DNA of 64,000 nt from Sediminibacillus massiliensis (GTDB lineage Bacteria > Bacillota > Bacilli > Bacillales > Amphibacillaceae), in the NCBI RefSeq assembly GCF_900156915.1, contig NZ_LT732535.1, forward strand, positions 1,079,823 through 1,143,822. Reading direction: 5' to 3'. The notes under the pieces are model-generated. The model was not told the DNA's origin and ran no database searches. It saw only the letters and a program-made list of their open reading frames with translations. How positions within the stretch are numbered: position 1 is the first letter of the stretch; each line of letters starts with the position of its first letter. The position numbers and the translations under genes were made by a program. Of this stretch, positions 50,436-58,691 are shown piece by piece.

Positions 50436-52257
50436 GCTGTTCCACCCTTATCCTGCCTGTGCTTCTTCTCATTGCTTCTTCCATCATTGCCCGCAGATGT
50501 TTGTTAAGGGACTGGATTTCCTGCTGCAGCTCCAGCAACGTTTTCTGCATGGCCCGTGCGCTCGTTTGTTGAGTTTCTTCTGAGATCTGGCTTATTTGTT
50601 TCATTTCCTTTTTGATCACTTCATTGGTCATTTCCGCAGACTCGCCGATACTTCTCCCTACTTTATCCAGTCTGTCCCCGAGTGTCCCTTCAAGGCTTGC
50701 TACATATCTCGATAGCGTCTCCCTCAGAATGCCCACGCTCGTCTCGATGTGGTCCTCCCGTTTGTTAAAGGAATCTTTCATTTGTAAAATGGTCGAATTG
50801 ATTTCATTGATCAACTGATTATTCCGCATCCCGACTTGTTCATAGGTCGACGAGGCATCCATCAGATGCCGTTCAAATGCTGCCGAATCAGCCGAATGTG
50901 CTTTCAGGTGGCTGTTGAACTCCTGGTTGAACTGCCTTAATTCATCAAAACGGTCTGACAACAAATGCCTGTATTCTGTCTGGGTATTATGGATTGTTTC
51001 CAATGCACGCGGCAAATGCGTGATCGAATCACCGACTTTGTCCATGTCCTTGGACAGCTCGCCCAAATAACTGCCAATGGCTGACAGCCTCGAACTGATG
51101 TCATCGCCGAACACCCCTTTGAACTGCCGGTTATGCTCCTCCATCCGTTTCACCAGTTCATTACTCTTTGCGTTCATCCGGTCAAAGGAACCGATAATCG
51201 AGCCCTGGCCTTCCAGGATGGTAGTGAAAAAGCTTCTTAACTCCTCCACCGCCCCTTCGAAATGATTCAAGGTATCGATTTGGGAGGTCGACAACTCCTT
51301 GATTTGCTTATAGGTTTCATCAAAAGCGGCTGCCATCCGTTCATTTCTGCCATCCATCCTTTTAAAATACGTGAAAAGCTGGTCAAAATTGTCGTTCAAT
51401 TGATTAATCGTTTCACCGAATCCTTCAGTGATGTCTTTCATACTGGAGAATAAGGTGTGAAAATCGTTCAGATTCTCTGATAAGCCATCATTGAACTTGG
51501 CCAAATCCTCTGCAGACTGCTGGAGGCTTGTCGTGAAATTGGCAAAGCCACTAAAGGAGTTTTCGATGCTTTGTAAGGAATGCTGGTTCGTTTCCTGAAG
51601 GTGCTGGATGGATGCATTGATGGTTTCCGAAACCTGTATTAAACGGTGCAGGCTGTTCTGTTCCTTCTCTTCTAGATTTGATTCCACCCTCAGCATGATG
51701 TCTGTCAGCAGGAATTCGGTGTTGGCCGCTTTAATAAGCACTGTCATGATCAGCGACAACCCCATACCGGCAATACTCGTGTAAAATGCCACATCAATCC
51801 CGGTTAAAACACTTGCAACGTCCTCTACCAGCTGATCTCCGGCAGAATCCAAATTACCAAGCGAAATCGTCAAGCCGATAAATGTTCCCAGCACACCGAC
51901 CAATATAAACACGGAAACCGTCATCTGGATCAGTTTGATCAAACTGACAACCGGCATATTGTACACTCGCCATCCGGAGAATTTCTCCTGGACGAATGTT
52001 CCGATTTTCACCGGCTCTTGCTTCTGCCTCTGCTCATACTCCTGCTTGAACGAACGGAGCGGATCTATATCCATTCGATTTGTTTCATTTAAATAGTTGC
52101 GAATCTTCCTCAGTTTGCCGAATAGCGAAATATGAATCAAAAAAGTTACAATAAATGTCACGAACAAAGTCATGAAAATGAATTCTATTATTCCGTTGGA
52201 CAGAATGGCTTCGGCTTTCTGCTCACTGACAAACAGTTGTAATATCGCTTCGAGCAT
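50428..52257 (-). CDS. ZorA-like motor protein (MotA/TolQ/ExbB domain with long coiled-coil tail)
   Basis: A 609-residue protein. Membrane helices lie at about residues 24-46, 112-137 and 155-182; the last two hold the MotA/ExbB core (LVGVLGTFIGLTISLGN and VLTGIDVAFYTSIAGMGLSL). From about residue 190 to the end (over 400 residues) the chain is hydrophilic and helical with heptad patterns, a long cytoplasmic tail as in ZorA. ZorA and ZorB form an ion-driven 5:2 membrane motor in described Zorya systems. Here the pair forms its own operon, bounded by a terminator upstream at 52362-52406. GGGGGA precedes the ATG. Confidence 0.85.
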   Translation of the reverse strand: MLEAILQLFVSEQKAEAILSNGIIEFIFMTLFVTFIVTFLIHISLFGKLRKIRNYLNETNRMDIDPLRSFKQEYEQRQKQEPVKIGTFVQEKFSGWRVYNMPVVSLIKLIQMTVSVFILVGVLGTFIGLTISLGNLDSAGDQLVEDVASVLTGIDVAFYTSIAGMGLSLIMTVLIKAANTEFLLTDIMLRVESNLEEKEQNSLHRLIQVSETINASIQHLQETNQHSLQSIENSFSGFANFTTSLQQSAEDLAKFNDGLSENLNDFHTLFSSMKDITEGFGETINQLNDNFDQLFTYFKRMDGRNERMAAAFDETYKQIKELSTSQIDTLNHFEGAVEELRSFFTTILEGQGSIIGSFDRMNAKSNELVKRMEEHNRQFKGVFGDDISSRLSAIGSYLGELSKDMDKVGDSITHLPRALETIHNTQTEYRHLLSDRFDELRQFNQEFNSHLKAHSADSAAFERHLMDASSTYEQVGMRNNQLINEINSTILQMKDSFNKREDHIETSVGILRETLSRYVASLEGTLGDRLDKVGRSIGESAEMTNEVIKKEMKQISQISEETQQTSARAMQKTLLELQQEIQSLNKHLRAMMEEAMRRSTGRIRVEQHD

Positions 52258-52361
52258 GGATTGTCCCCCTAAGTAAAATTCATCCTTTGATTAGTGATTT
52301 CTTTTCCTTTTATATAGGTATTCTTAAATGGGACAAATCATGTCTGAAACCGGCCAGCACC

Positions 52362-52406
52362 AAAAAACCCGGGACAAGCAGTGTCCTGCTTGAGTCCCGG
52401 GTTTTT
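52362..52406. terminator. Strong bidirectional terminator between ABC-2 operon and ZorAB-like operon
   Basis: AAAAACCCGGGAC and GTCCCGGGTTTTT (with inner AAGCAG/CTGCTT, and one bulge) give a very stable stem with A and T flanks. Confidence 0.9.
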
Positions 52407-52454
52407 GTCTCTTCTTGGTTTTCTGCAAAATGCAAAACTTAATTGCCTCGCATC

Positions 52455-53189
52455 TTAATTTTCCTGTTTTCTCCTGATAAAGATGGCCAACAGCATAAAG
52501 ATCAGCAGGTAAGCCAGCAACACAAGATAGCTTTGCCAATCAGGGGAACCTCCGGCAACTATGTTCCAAGCCCCGCTTCCAAAGTGGTAAGATGGCAGCC
52601 ACTCCGCCACTCTCTGCAGGGACTCGGGGAAAACCGAGATTGGCGTCCACATTCCGCCTAAAACAGCCAGCGCCAAATAAACAATGTTACTGACACCACT
52701 GGCAGTTTCGACTTTTTTCATCATCCCCACCAAAGAACCAAGTGCTAAAAACGGTACAGACGCAATCAGGATCCATAATCCGGCCAGCAACCACTGTCCA
52801 ACCGTCAGGGAAACCCCATTAATGAGAAAACCTGCGAAAAAGACAATGATGATCGATAATATGTGCATGGTGAATTGACCGAACATTTTGGATGTGAAAT
52901 ATGACCAGGAAGGAAATGGGGTGAGCTTCATGAATGTAGACCAACCTTCTGACTGTTCTTGAACCATGCGGATACCAAAGTTCATAATAGCCGAGCCCAT
53001 CACACTGAAAGTCGTCATGGACATCAGATAGTGTGCCTGCCATTCATCCTGATCCGGGACGCCCGTGTTCACGATGTTGGTGAAAATAAAATAGAACAAA
53101 ATAGGCATGAACAAAGTCCAAAACACAAAATAAGGATTCCGGAAAATGCGCAATATCTCAAACTTGCACTGAGTCAGTATCGCATTCAT
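52455..53189 (-). CDS. ABC-2 type transporter permease
   Basis: A 244-residue permease with six predicted helices. FEILRIFRNPYFVFWTLFMP at the N-terminus, MGSAIMNFGIRMVQEQSEGW and SGVSNIVYLALAVLGGMWTP with SLQRVAEWLPSYH are typical of the ABC-2 YvfS/YadH-type exporters of drugs or lipids. Its ATG overlaps the stop of the ATPase gene (ATGA), so the two are translationally coupled. The exported compound is unknown. Confidence 0.93.
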   Translation of the reverse strand: MNAILTQCKFEILRIFRNPYFVFWTLFMPILFYFIFTNIVNTGVPDQDEWQAHYLMSMTTFSVMGSAIMNFGIRMVQEQSEGWSTFMKLTPFPSWSYFTSKMFGQFTMHILSIIIVFFAGFLINGVSLTVGQWLLAGLWILIASVPFLALGSLVGMMKKVETASGVSNIVYLALAVLGGMWTPISVFPESLQRVAEWLPSYHFGSGAWNIVAGGSPDWQSYLVLLAYLLIFMLLAIFIRRKQEN

Positions 53190-54091
53190 ACTACTTCCTC
53201 CTTTTGGTCGGAGGTTAGATGTTCAAACACTTCTTCCAAGCGCCCTTGCTCAACCAATATGTTTCTAGCATCCACCCTGTGTTGGAAAATCTGAGAAAGC
53301 ACGGCATCCGTATCATTCGTTACAACATAAATACGGTCCTCTTTCTCATAGCACCTGATCACGCCGTCAAACGATTGCAGGAGGGGGATTACTTCATTAC
53401 TGTCTGTTTGGAGGGAGACACTTCTTGTGGCGATGTTTCGTTTTATTTCTTCTGGTTCTCCATCGGCGATGACTTCCCCATTGTTGAAGAGTATGATTCG
53501 TTCGGAAAAGTCATCTGCTTCCTGCAGATAGTGTGTGGTGAAAATAATCGTTTTCCCTTGTGATTTGAGGGAAGTAACTTTATCCCAAAAATTTCTCCTG
53601 GCTGTTATATCCAGCCCGACAGTCGGCTCATCGAAAAACAACAAATCCGGATTACCCGCGAGTGCAAGGGCAAACCCGAGTTTCCTTTTTTGTCCGCCAG
53701 ACAACTTATTGGCCCATTGTTTTAACTCATCTTCTTTTAAACCAGTTAACGTGATGAGTTCCTCCATCGACAAGGGGGCAGCGTAGTAACTCCTGAACAA
53801 TTCGATTACTTCCCGTACTTTTAGTTTGTCGACAATACTTACCTCTTGCAGCATCGCTCCGATTTTATTACGCACCCGCAATTCTTTCGGATCATCGCCA
53901 AAAACTTTGACATTTCCATCCGATGGTTCCATCAGCCCCAGCATCATCGAAATCGTCGTTGTCTTGCCCGCACCATTCGGACCCAGAATAGCGACTGTCG
54001 AGCCTTCTTCAATGGTGATGGAAACATCTTTGACAGCAGTGGTTTTCCCAAACATTTTTGTTATGTTTTCCAATTTCACGATTTCCCCCAT
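53186..54091 (-). CDS. ABC transporter ATP-binding protein (drug-exporter type)
   Basis: A 301-residue ATPase. Walker A GPNGAGKTTT, Q-loop LQEVSIVD, signature LSGGQKRKLGFALAL, Walker B LLFFDEPTVGLD and switch His in TTHYLQEAD. After residue 215 a C-terminal regulatory extension (RSVSLQTDSNEVIPLL...) is present, as in YvfR-like and DrrA-like ATPases. GGGAGG precedes the ATG. First gene of the two-gene exporter operon; no dedicated regulator is adjacent. Confidence 0.95.
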   Translation of the reverse strand: MGEIVKLENITKMFGKTTAVKDVSITIEEGSTVAILGPNGAGKTTTISMMLGLMEPSDGNVKVFGDDPKELRVRNKIGAMLQEVSIVDKLKVREVIELFRSYYAAPLSMEELITLTGLKEDELKQWANKLSGGQKRKLGFALALAGNPDLLFFDEPTVGLDITARRNFWDKVTSLKSQGKTIIFTTHYLQEADDFSERIILFNNGEVIADGEPEEIKRNIATRSVSLQTDSNEVIPLLQSFDGVIRCYEKEDRIYVVTNDTDAVLSQIFQHRVDARNILVEQGRLEEVFEHLTSDQKEEVV

Positions 54092-54274
54092 AAGTTGAAC
54101 CTCCCTATTGTTTTATAAAACACCGATTTCGCCATTTCTATTTAGAATACGAATTATCAACAAAGTAAGTTTCGGTATTTTCCGAAAATTATAACGATCA
54201 TTTAATCTATGCATGAATATGTGTCTCTTGTTAAATATTAAGTTAAACACTCAAAAGGATAAGGGAAAACTCTA

Positions 54275-55060
54275 ATGGATAATTATTCCAATGACAATAC
54301 AGGCAGAAGATATAAAGCACATGTCAGCACCCTTGGAACGACCCAGATTCATCTAAGAAATCCTTACATTGTTGCCTGGTGGTCAGTGGCGTTCCCTGGT
54401 TTTGGCCATTTATTGTTATCGAAATATTTACGGGGATTCATGCTGGTCGCATGGGAAGTGATCATCAATTTAAAGTCCCATGTCAATCTGGCGATGGTGT
54501 ATTCTTTTCAAGGGAAAACCGCACTTGCTGCGGAAGTGTTGGATACAAGATGGCTGTTGATCTATATTCCGGTTTACATATTCGCTATCTTTGACAGCTA
54601 TCGAACAGCTGTCGATTTGAACAAGTTTTATGTGTTGGCTGAAAGGGAGGACCATGAGTTCAATTCCTTCAGCATCGGAGCTTTGGAAATAAATTATCTC
54701 GATAAGCGCATCCCCTGGCTGGCGGCTGTGTGGTCGTTATTCATGCCTGGTTTGGGCCAATTGTATATCCACCGGATTACCTCGGCGCTTGTAGTCGTGA
54801 TTTGGAGTGTGGTTTTCTTTTACCAATCGCGTTTTCTGGAAGCTATCGTTTTGCTTTTTGGAGGGGAAATCCAAAAAGCCACCGGAGTGTTGAACCCTGA
54901 ATGGTTGTTTATGTTTCCATCTGTATATGGATTTGCCATTTATGATGCATATATCAATACGGTGGAAAATAACAAGCTTTACGAAAAAGAGCAAAGACGC
55001 TTTCTCCAAAAAAATTATCAGTCAAAGTCGTTCCGGCTTTTGAAAGGGAGAAAAATATGA
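54275..55060 (+). CDS. Membrane protein with duplicated TM2-like unit
   Basis: A 261-residue protein built of two similar halves of about 95 residues. The first runs from NPYIVAWWSVAFPGFGHLLL to AIFDSYRTAVDLNKFY and the second from IPWLAAVWSLFMPGLGQLYI to AIYDAYINTVENNKLY, each with two or three helices and the PGxGxL motif seen in TM2-type domains. The N- and C-termini are hydrophilic. No function is known. The gene starts a run of three; the next gene overlaps its end by 4 bp. Confidence 0.8.
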   Translation: MDNYSNDNTGRRYKAHVSTLGTTQIHLRNPYIVAWWSVAFPGFGHLLLSKYLRGFMLVAWEVIINLKSHVNLAMVYSFQGKTALAAEVLDTRWLLIYIPVYIFAIFDSYRTAVDLNKFYVLAEREDHEFNSFSIGALEINYLDKRIPWLAAVWSLFMPGLGQLYIHRITSALVVVIWSVVFFYQSRFLEAIVLLFGGEIQKATGVLNPEWLFMFPSVYGFAIYDAYINTVENNKLYEKEQRRFLQKNYQSKSFRLLKGRKI

Positions 55061-55536
55061 AGAAGCAATTGCAGTTTTTTTCTACTTTTGAAAACCATAG
55101 CTATTTAGAGATCGCCATATCCACTCTGGAAAAAATCGGCATCGAAAGGAACGATATTTATGCCGTTCCGCTTGATAACCGTTCAGAAAATGTAAGATTG
55201 TTTGACACTTTGCACAGATCTGATGGACTATCGCTTATCGATATCGCTATGCCCTTGGCTACTGCTTTTTCGGTAATAACTGCCAGTGTCGGCTTCGAAC
55301 TCAAATGGGGGCCGATTTACTGGGGATTGATCGGCGCGATCACAGGTTTTATCATCGGCTTTTTGATCAGGCTTACGGCTGTGCTCATCACAAGAAAAAA
55401 ACGCGTGAAATCAAAAGGAAAACACGCGGATGTCATTTTGATTATTACTTGTAATGAGCATAATAGTGACCAGGTAGAAAAGATTCTATGGGACCATTTG
55501 GCTATGGGTGTGGCAAAAATAGAAGCAAATCTATAA
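55057..55536 (+). CDS. Membrane protein coupled to the TM2-like gene
   Basis: A 159-residue protein with a soluble N-terminus (FFSTFENHSYLEIAISTLEK, IGIERNDIYAVPLDNR) that looks like a ferredoxin-like sensory fold, one glycine-rich pair of membrane helices (GPIYWGLIGAITGFIIGFLI), and a C-terminal strand-helix pair (ADVILIITCNEHNSDQVEK). This plan resembles DUF1269/general-stress 17M-type proteins, but I am not sure. Its ATG overlaps the previous stop (ATGA), so the pair is coupled and probably works together. Confidence 0.75.
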   Translation: MKKQLQFFSTFENHSYLEIAISTLEKIGIERNDIYAVPLDNRSENVRLFDTLHRSDGLSLIDIAMPLATAFSVITASVGFELKWGPIYWGLIGAITGFIIGFLIRLTAVLITRKKRVKSKGKHADVILIITCNEHNSDQVEKILWDHLAMGVAKIEANL

Positions 55537-55613
55537 CAGTTGCACTACCCCGTCAGCTTGCGAGTTAATTAATCAAGATTTCAGAATTGCCTTCAAGGAT
55601 GGTGAACAAGAAA

Positions 55614-56150
55614 ATGCCAATCAGAGATAAACTGCTTCAAATGCAAAAAGAATCTGCCCAGTTACGGAAAGAGCTTTTCTTTGACGAAGTCTTATTTTCT
55701 TTTCAATGGTGGATACTCCTCGCCATCACCGTCATTCTTTGGATCATCTGGCTGCTGGTGGTAGACAAAAAACGCCTGAAGCCTATTTTAATTGTGGGTT
55801 TGATTATCGGTCTGCTGGCCATTGTGTTCGATGATTTCGGCCTTTCTGTTGCGGCATGGTATTACCCTTATCAGATGGTGTACTTCACTACCCGGCTCAA
55901 TCCAGTAGATTTGGCGGTATTGCCGGTATGCTATATGCTTTTATACCAATTTTTCTATCGGTGGAAAAGCTATCTCATTGCGTCGGCAGCATTTGGCCTT
56001 TTTGCCTCATTCATTGCGGAACCGATATTCGTTCAATTGAATATGTACAAGATGATGCGCTGGGAATACTGGTATTCTGCCCCCATCTATTTTATGATGG
56101 GAATCTTCGTCAAATGGCTGGTCGATAAGATAGACAAAAAATATGGTTAA
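55614..56150 (+). CDS. CBO0543 family membrane protein
   Basis: About 178 residues with five predicted helices. WYYPYQMVYFTTRLNPVDLA, preceded by FDDFGLSVAA, and the later FASFIAEPIFVQLNMYKM are the conserved blocks of the CBO0543 family, spore-former membrane proteins of unknown role. The start is uncertain: ATG at 55614 has AAGGATGG eleven bases upstream, while ATG at 55599 and GTG at 55602 overlap that site. It lies 77 bases past the previous gene. Confidence 0.8.
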   Translation: MPIRDKLLQMQKESAQLRKELFFDEVLFSFQWWILLAITVILWIIWLLVVDKKRLKPILIVGLIIGLLAIVFDDFGLSVAAWYYPYQMVYFTTRLNPVDLAVLPVCYMLLYQFFYRWKSYLIASAAFGLFASFIAEPIFVQLNMYKMMRWEYWYSAPIYFMMGIFVKWLVDKIDKKYG

Positions 56151-56184
56151 ATGCCTGTCTTACCGCTCTGCCGTTCCAGTAACT

Positions 56185-57180
56185 CTATCGTTTTTTTAAG
56201 GTAAGCACCTCTTTAATTCCAGCTAATTCTATTTCTATGTTTATCTCCTCCCATTCTGTCACATTTTCCGGCAGGTCTTCACCATAGATATACCGGCTTT
56301 TCCCGCTGAGTTCCGATGCTAACGAAAAACCGGACCCGGTAACGCTTAAGGAAAATGCTGTTGCACTATTTTCCTTTTTACCATCGTATCGTTTCTTATC
56401 TAAATAAAGAATAAAATCCTCATCATCCAATGGTTGTAACCGGACAAACCAGTTCTCACTCGTTCCTTCATAAACGATTGCTTTACCAGCGACCTGGTTA
56501 ACATCGATCGCCATTTCCGATATTTTTCGGCTGACCTTCTGGTATGCGGAATAATTATGGTGAAAAGGATTGGCGGCATGTATTTGGGTAATCATGTTGG
56601 TTAGACCATTCAAATCTTTCGTTACCGATTCATTGTCAATATAAACATTGGCAGAATTTAAATATACCCATGTTGGTTTCGTATCTTCCAACACCTTAGA
56701 TTGCCCATAAGAGGTATCTATGTTTTCTTCTTCATAGTCAAAATAAGAACCAAGGTGTGCGTGGTTGATATCCAATGGATTGACTTTTTCGCCTTCCGGG
56801 GTGTAGAAAATAGAGGCATTATACAAATATCCGAGTGCTACGCTTTTTTGATATTGCTCTGGAATACCTGCTGAATCTGGAATATGGGAATCGGAATAAA
56901 TCGGCTTGACCCCGTTAAAAAACTTCTGTATTTCTGAATACTCCTTTTCCTTATTACTAACAGGTGTGGTGGCTGTTTCTCTGCTTTCGAAAAAGAGGAC
57001 ATACCCTGCAAATATCATCAAAAGAAACGTGCAAACGGTTAATGGATAGACGAAAAATTTCCCATTACTTTCTTTAGGTTTTTTCAGTTCATGATAGTTC
57101 CTGCTTTTTCTTTGAGCATCCATTTCATACCTGGGGAGTTTTTTTAACTTATCCTCCAAATCATCTCGCTGCTTTGTCAT
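56185..57180 (-). CDS. Membrane-anchored putative anti-sigma factor
   Basis: A 331-residue protein with a cytoplasmic N-terminus of about 43 residues (LEDKLKKLPRYEMDAQRKSR), one helix (FFVYPLTVCTFLLMIFAGYV), and a 260-residue external domain. It overlaps the ECF sigma gene by 20 bp, the usual place of an anti-sigma factor, and its N-terminus is of the right length to bind a sigma factor. The external domain has no family I recognise (KPTWVYLNSANVYIDNES). GGAGGG precedes the ATG by six bases. The role is inferred from context. Confidence 0.78.
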   Translation of the reverse strand: MTKQRDDLEDKLKKLPRYEMDAQRKSRNYHELKKPKESNGKFFVYPLTVCTFLLMIFAGYVLFFESRETATTPVSNKEKEYSEIQKFFNGVKPIYSDSHIPDSAGIPEQYQKSVALGYLYNASIFYTPEGEKVNPLDINHAHLGSYFDYEEENIDTSYGQSKVLEDTKPTWVYLNSANVYIDNESVTKDLNGLTNMITQIHAANPFHHNYSAYQKVSRKISEMAIDVNQVAGKAIVYEGTSENWFVRLQPLDDEDFILYLDKKRYDGKKENSATAFSLSVTGSGFSLASELSGKSRYIYGEDLPENVTEWEEINIEIELAGIKEVLTLKKR

Positions 57181-57676
57181 CACTCACCCTCCTTTGAAAA
57201 TTCAAGCTTTCACCAAGCTTTGCTTTAGCACGGAAGTATGTGGTATTAACTTTTTCGGTTGACCATTGTAAAACCTCGGCAGTCTCATCAGAAGTTAATT
57301 CCAATATCCCCCTGCAAATAACTACCTCCCGATAGGAGAGCTTTAATTTCCTGATTGCCTGATAAAGCTCCTTGAATTCTTCCTTGGCCACCAGTCTATT
57401 TTCAGGTGTGTCAGTATGGCTCAAATCTTCGTTTAACCGGAAAAATCCTTTCCATCTTTGCTTTCTAAAGTGATCTGCGGAAACTCTTCTGGCAATCGAA
57501 AACAGCCAGGTCTTTGGTGTTGAGTTTCCTGTGAAAGTGAATCTTTTTTTCCAGGCTTTGAAAAACACATCCTGCAACAAATCGTCTACATCATCTGTTT
57601 GATTGTAATATACCAAGAAATTGAAAACATCCTGGCTGTAATCTTCATACCATTCTTCAAGGTTGTAATTATCCAT
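57161..57676 (-). CDS. ECF RNA polymerase sigma factor
   Basis: A 171-residue sigma factor with region 2 (SQDVFNFLVYYNQTDDVDDL, LQDVFFKAWKKRFTF, TWLFSIARRVSADHFRK) and region 4 (LKLSYREVVICRGILELTSD, ETAEVLQWSTEKVNTTYFRA) separated by a short linker. Regions 1 and 3 are missing, as in all ECF factors. The promoter upstream looks like an ECF promoter, so the factor probably drives its own operon. The gene pair with the anti-sigma factor is the only part of the operon; targets elsewhere are unknown. Confidence 0.94.
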   Translation of the reverse strand: MDNYNLEEWYEDYSQDVFNFLVYYNQTDDVDDLLQDVFFKAWKKRFTFTGNSTPKTWLFSIARRVSADHFRKQRWKGFFRLNEDLSHTDTPENRLVAKEEFKELYQAIRKLKLSYREVVICRGILELTSDETAEVLQWSTEKVNTTYFRAKAKLGESLNFQRRVSDDKAAR

Positions 57677-57709
57677 GCTCCCTCCTCCTCTTAATACTCT
57701 CTTATAAAT

Positions 57710-57737
57710 TAGACGTTAACTGAAAGGATATCTTACA
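57710..57737 (-). promoter_or_regulatory. ECF-type promoter of the sigma operon
   Basis: On the reverse strand TGTAAG (57732-57737) and CGTCTA (57710-57715) are 16 bases apart. CGTC at -10 is typical of the SigM/X/V/Y class; the -35 fits TGAAAC only in part. Confidence 0.6.
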
Positions 57738-57772
57738 GTTTTTTTGGTTTTTAGAGAAGACAATCCTTGTAT

Positions 57773-57803
57773 ATAAAAAAAGCCGGCACCGAATGCCGAC
57801 TTA
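57773..57803 (-). terminator. Terminator after the GntR gene
   Basis: On the reverse strand AAGTCGGCAT pairs with TGCCGGCTT (one G-T) around TCGG, followed by seven T. Confidence 0.82.
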
Positions 57804-57845
57804 TATGTTGCTGGCGCACTGTTTGGCACTTGCAAAACGTTTCCG

Positions 57846-58538
57846 TCACAGTGCTTTTACTTCCGTAATCGAGTCCCTCACTGACTTGATGATTCTCTGG
57901 AAAGCAGCTTGTGCTTTTCGCTCGTCCGTCTCTTTGATTGCTTCCAAAAGCGTTTCATGGTGGGGATAACTTTTATCGAAAATATCATCTTTCCCAAACG
58001 GTACATTCCAAAATTGGTGGAAGGTTTCCCATACCGAATCAATCATGCTTTCAAGCAGCGGATTATTGGAAGCACGGTAAATGGCTTGGTGAAAGCCGGC
58101 ATCCGCGAGGTTTGCCTGTTCCCTTTTTCCTTCGTTGATGAACTGGACATATTGTTTCAAATGGAAATCCATCGATTTGATATCCTCTTCGCTGGCAGCG
58201 CGGACCGCCAGCTGCACTGCCTTTCCTTCCAATGCTTCCCGGACTTCGAGCGCCTCCAATAAGAAATTTTTCTCGTCCTCCACCTCGAAGGCCATTTGAA
58301 TCTGAAATGGTTTGATATCCTTGATAAAGGTCCCCTTCCCGTTCAATACTTCGATGGCACCTTGTGTTTCCAGGAGTTGAAGGGCTTCTCTCAACGATGA
58401 CCGGCCGATCTGCAGAATGTCCACGAGTTCCGCTACAGAAGGTAGTTTGTCCCCGCTTTGAAGATTCTCCCTTTTTATATAATCTTTAATTTCTTTTGCA
58501 CCTATTTCGGATAATCTTTTTTTCCTGATTGCTTTCAC
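57846..58538 (-). CDS. FadR/GntR family transcriptional regulator (FCD domain)
   Basis: A 230-residue regulator: a GntR winged helix (KLPSVAELVDILQIGRSSLR, EALQLLETQGAIEVLNGKG) and a C-terminal FCD helical domain with the metal-type pattern LEVREALEGKAVQLAV, ADAGFHQAIYRAS and YPHHETLLEAI. AGGTGA precedes the GTG at 58538; ten further codons upstream are open but lack a site. It is divergent from the PLP lyase-NhaC operon, which it most likely controls; FadR-type regulators usually sense organic acids or amino-acid derivatives. Confidence 0.93.
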   Translation of the reverse strand: MKAIRKKRLSEIGAKEIKDYIKRENLQSGDKLPSVAELVDILQIGRSSLREALQLLETQGAIEVLNGKGTFIKDIKPFQIQMAFEVEDEKNFLLEALEVREALEGKAVQLAVRAASEEDIKSMDFHLKQYVQFINEGKREQANLADAGFHQAIYRASNNPLLESMIDSVWETFHQFWNVPFGKDDIFDKSYPHHETLLEAIKETDERKAQAAFQRIIKSVRDSITEVKAL

Positions 58539-58571
58539 TTGATCACCTCGGACTGCTACTCTGTACATTTA

Positions 58572-58660
58572 TTATACTATCGGGATACTGGAATACAAAA
58601 CTTCTTTGTATATTTTGAAAAATCTAACCTTTCATACAGGTTGAAAGTATGATAGTATAA
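58572..58660. promoter_or_regulatory. Divergent GntR promoter region with dyad
   Basis: GATAGTATAA (58651-58660, plus) and its complement TTATACTATC (58572-58581) give matching -10 regions for the two divergent units. Between them CTTTCA-N7-TGAAAG (58629-58647) is a 6-bp dyad just upstream of the plus-strand -10, a candidate regulator site. Confidence 0.55.
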
Positions 58661-58691
58661 ATGCAACTACATAGGAAGGGTCGATGAGATA

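Noticed and set aside
52455-54091. ABC-2 exporter considered as part of the ZorAB-like system
   Set aside because: A strong bidirectional terminator at 52362-52406 separates them, and the exporter matches ordinary drug-type ABC-2 pairs.
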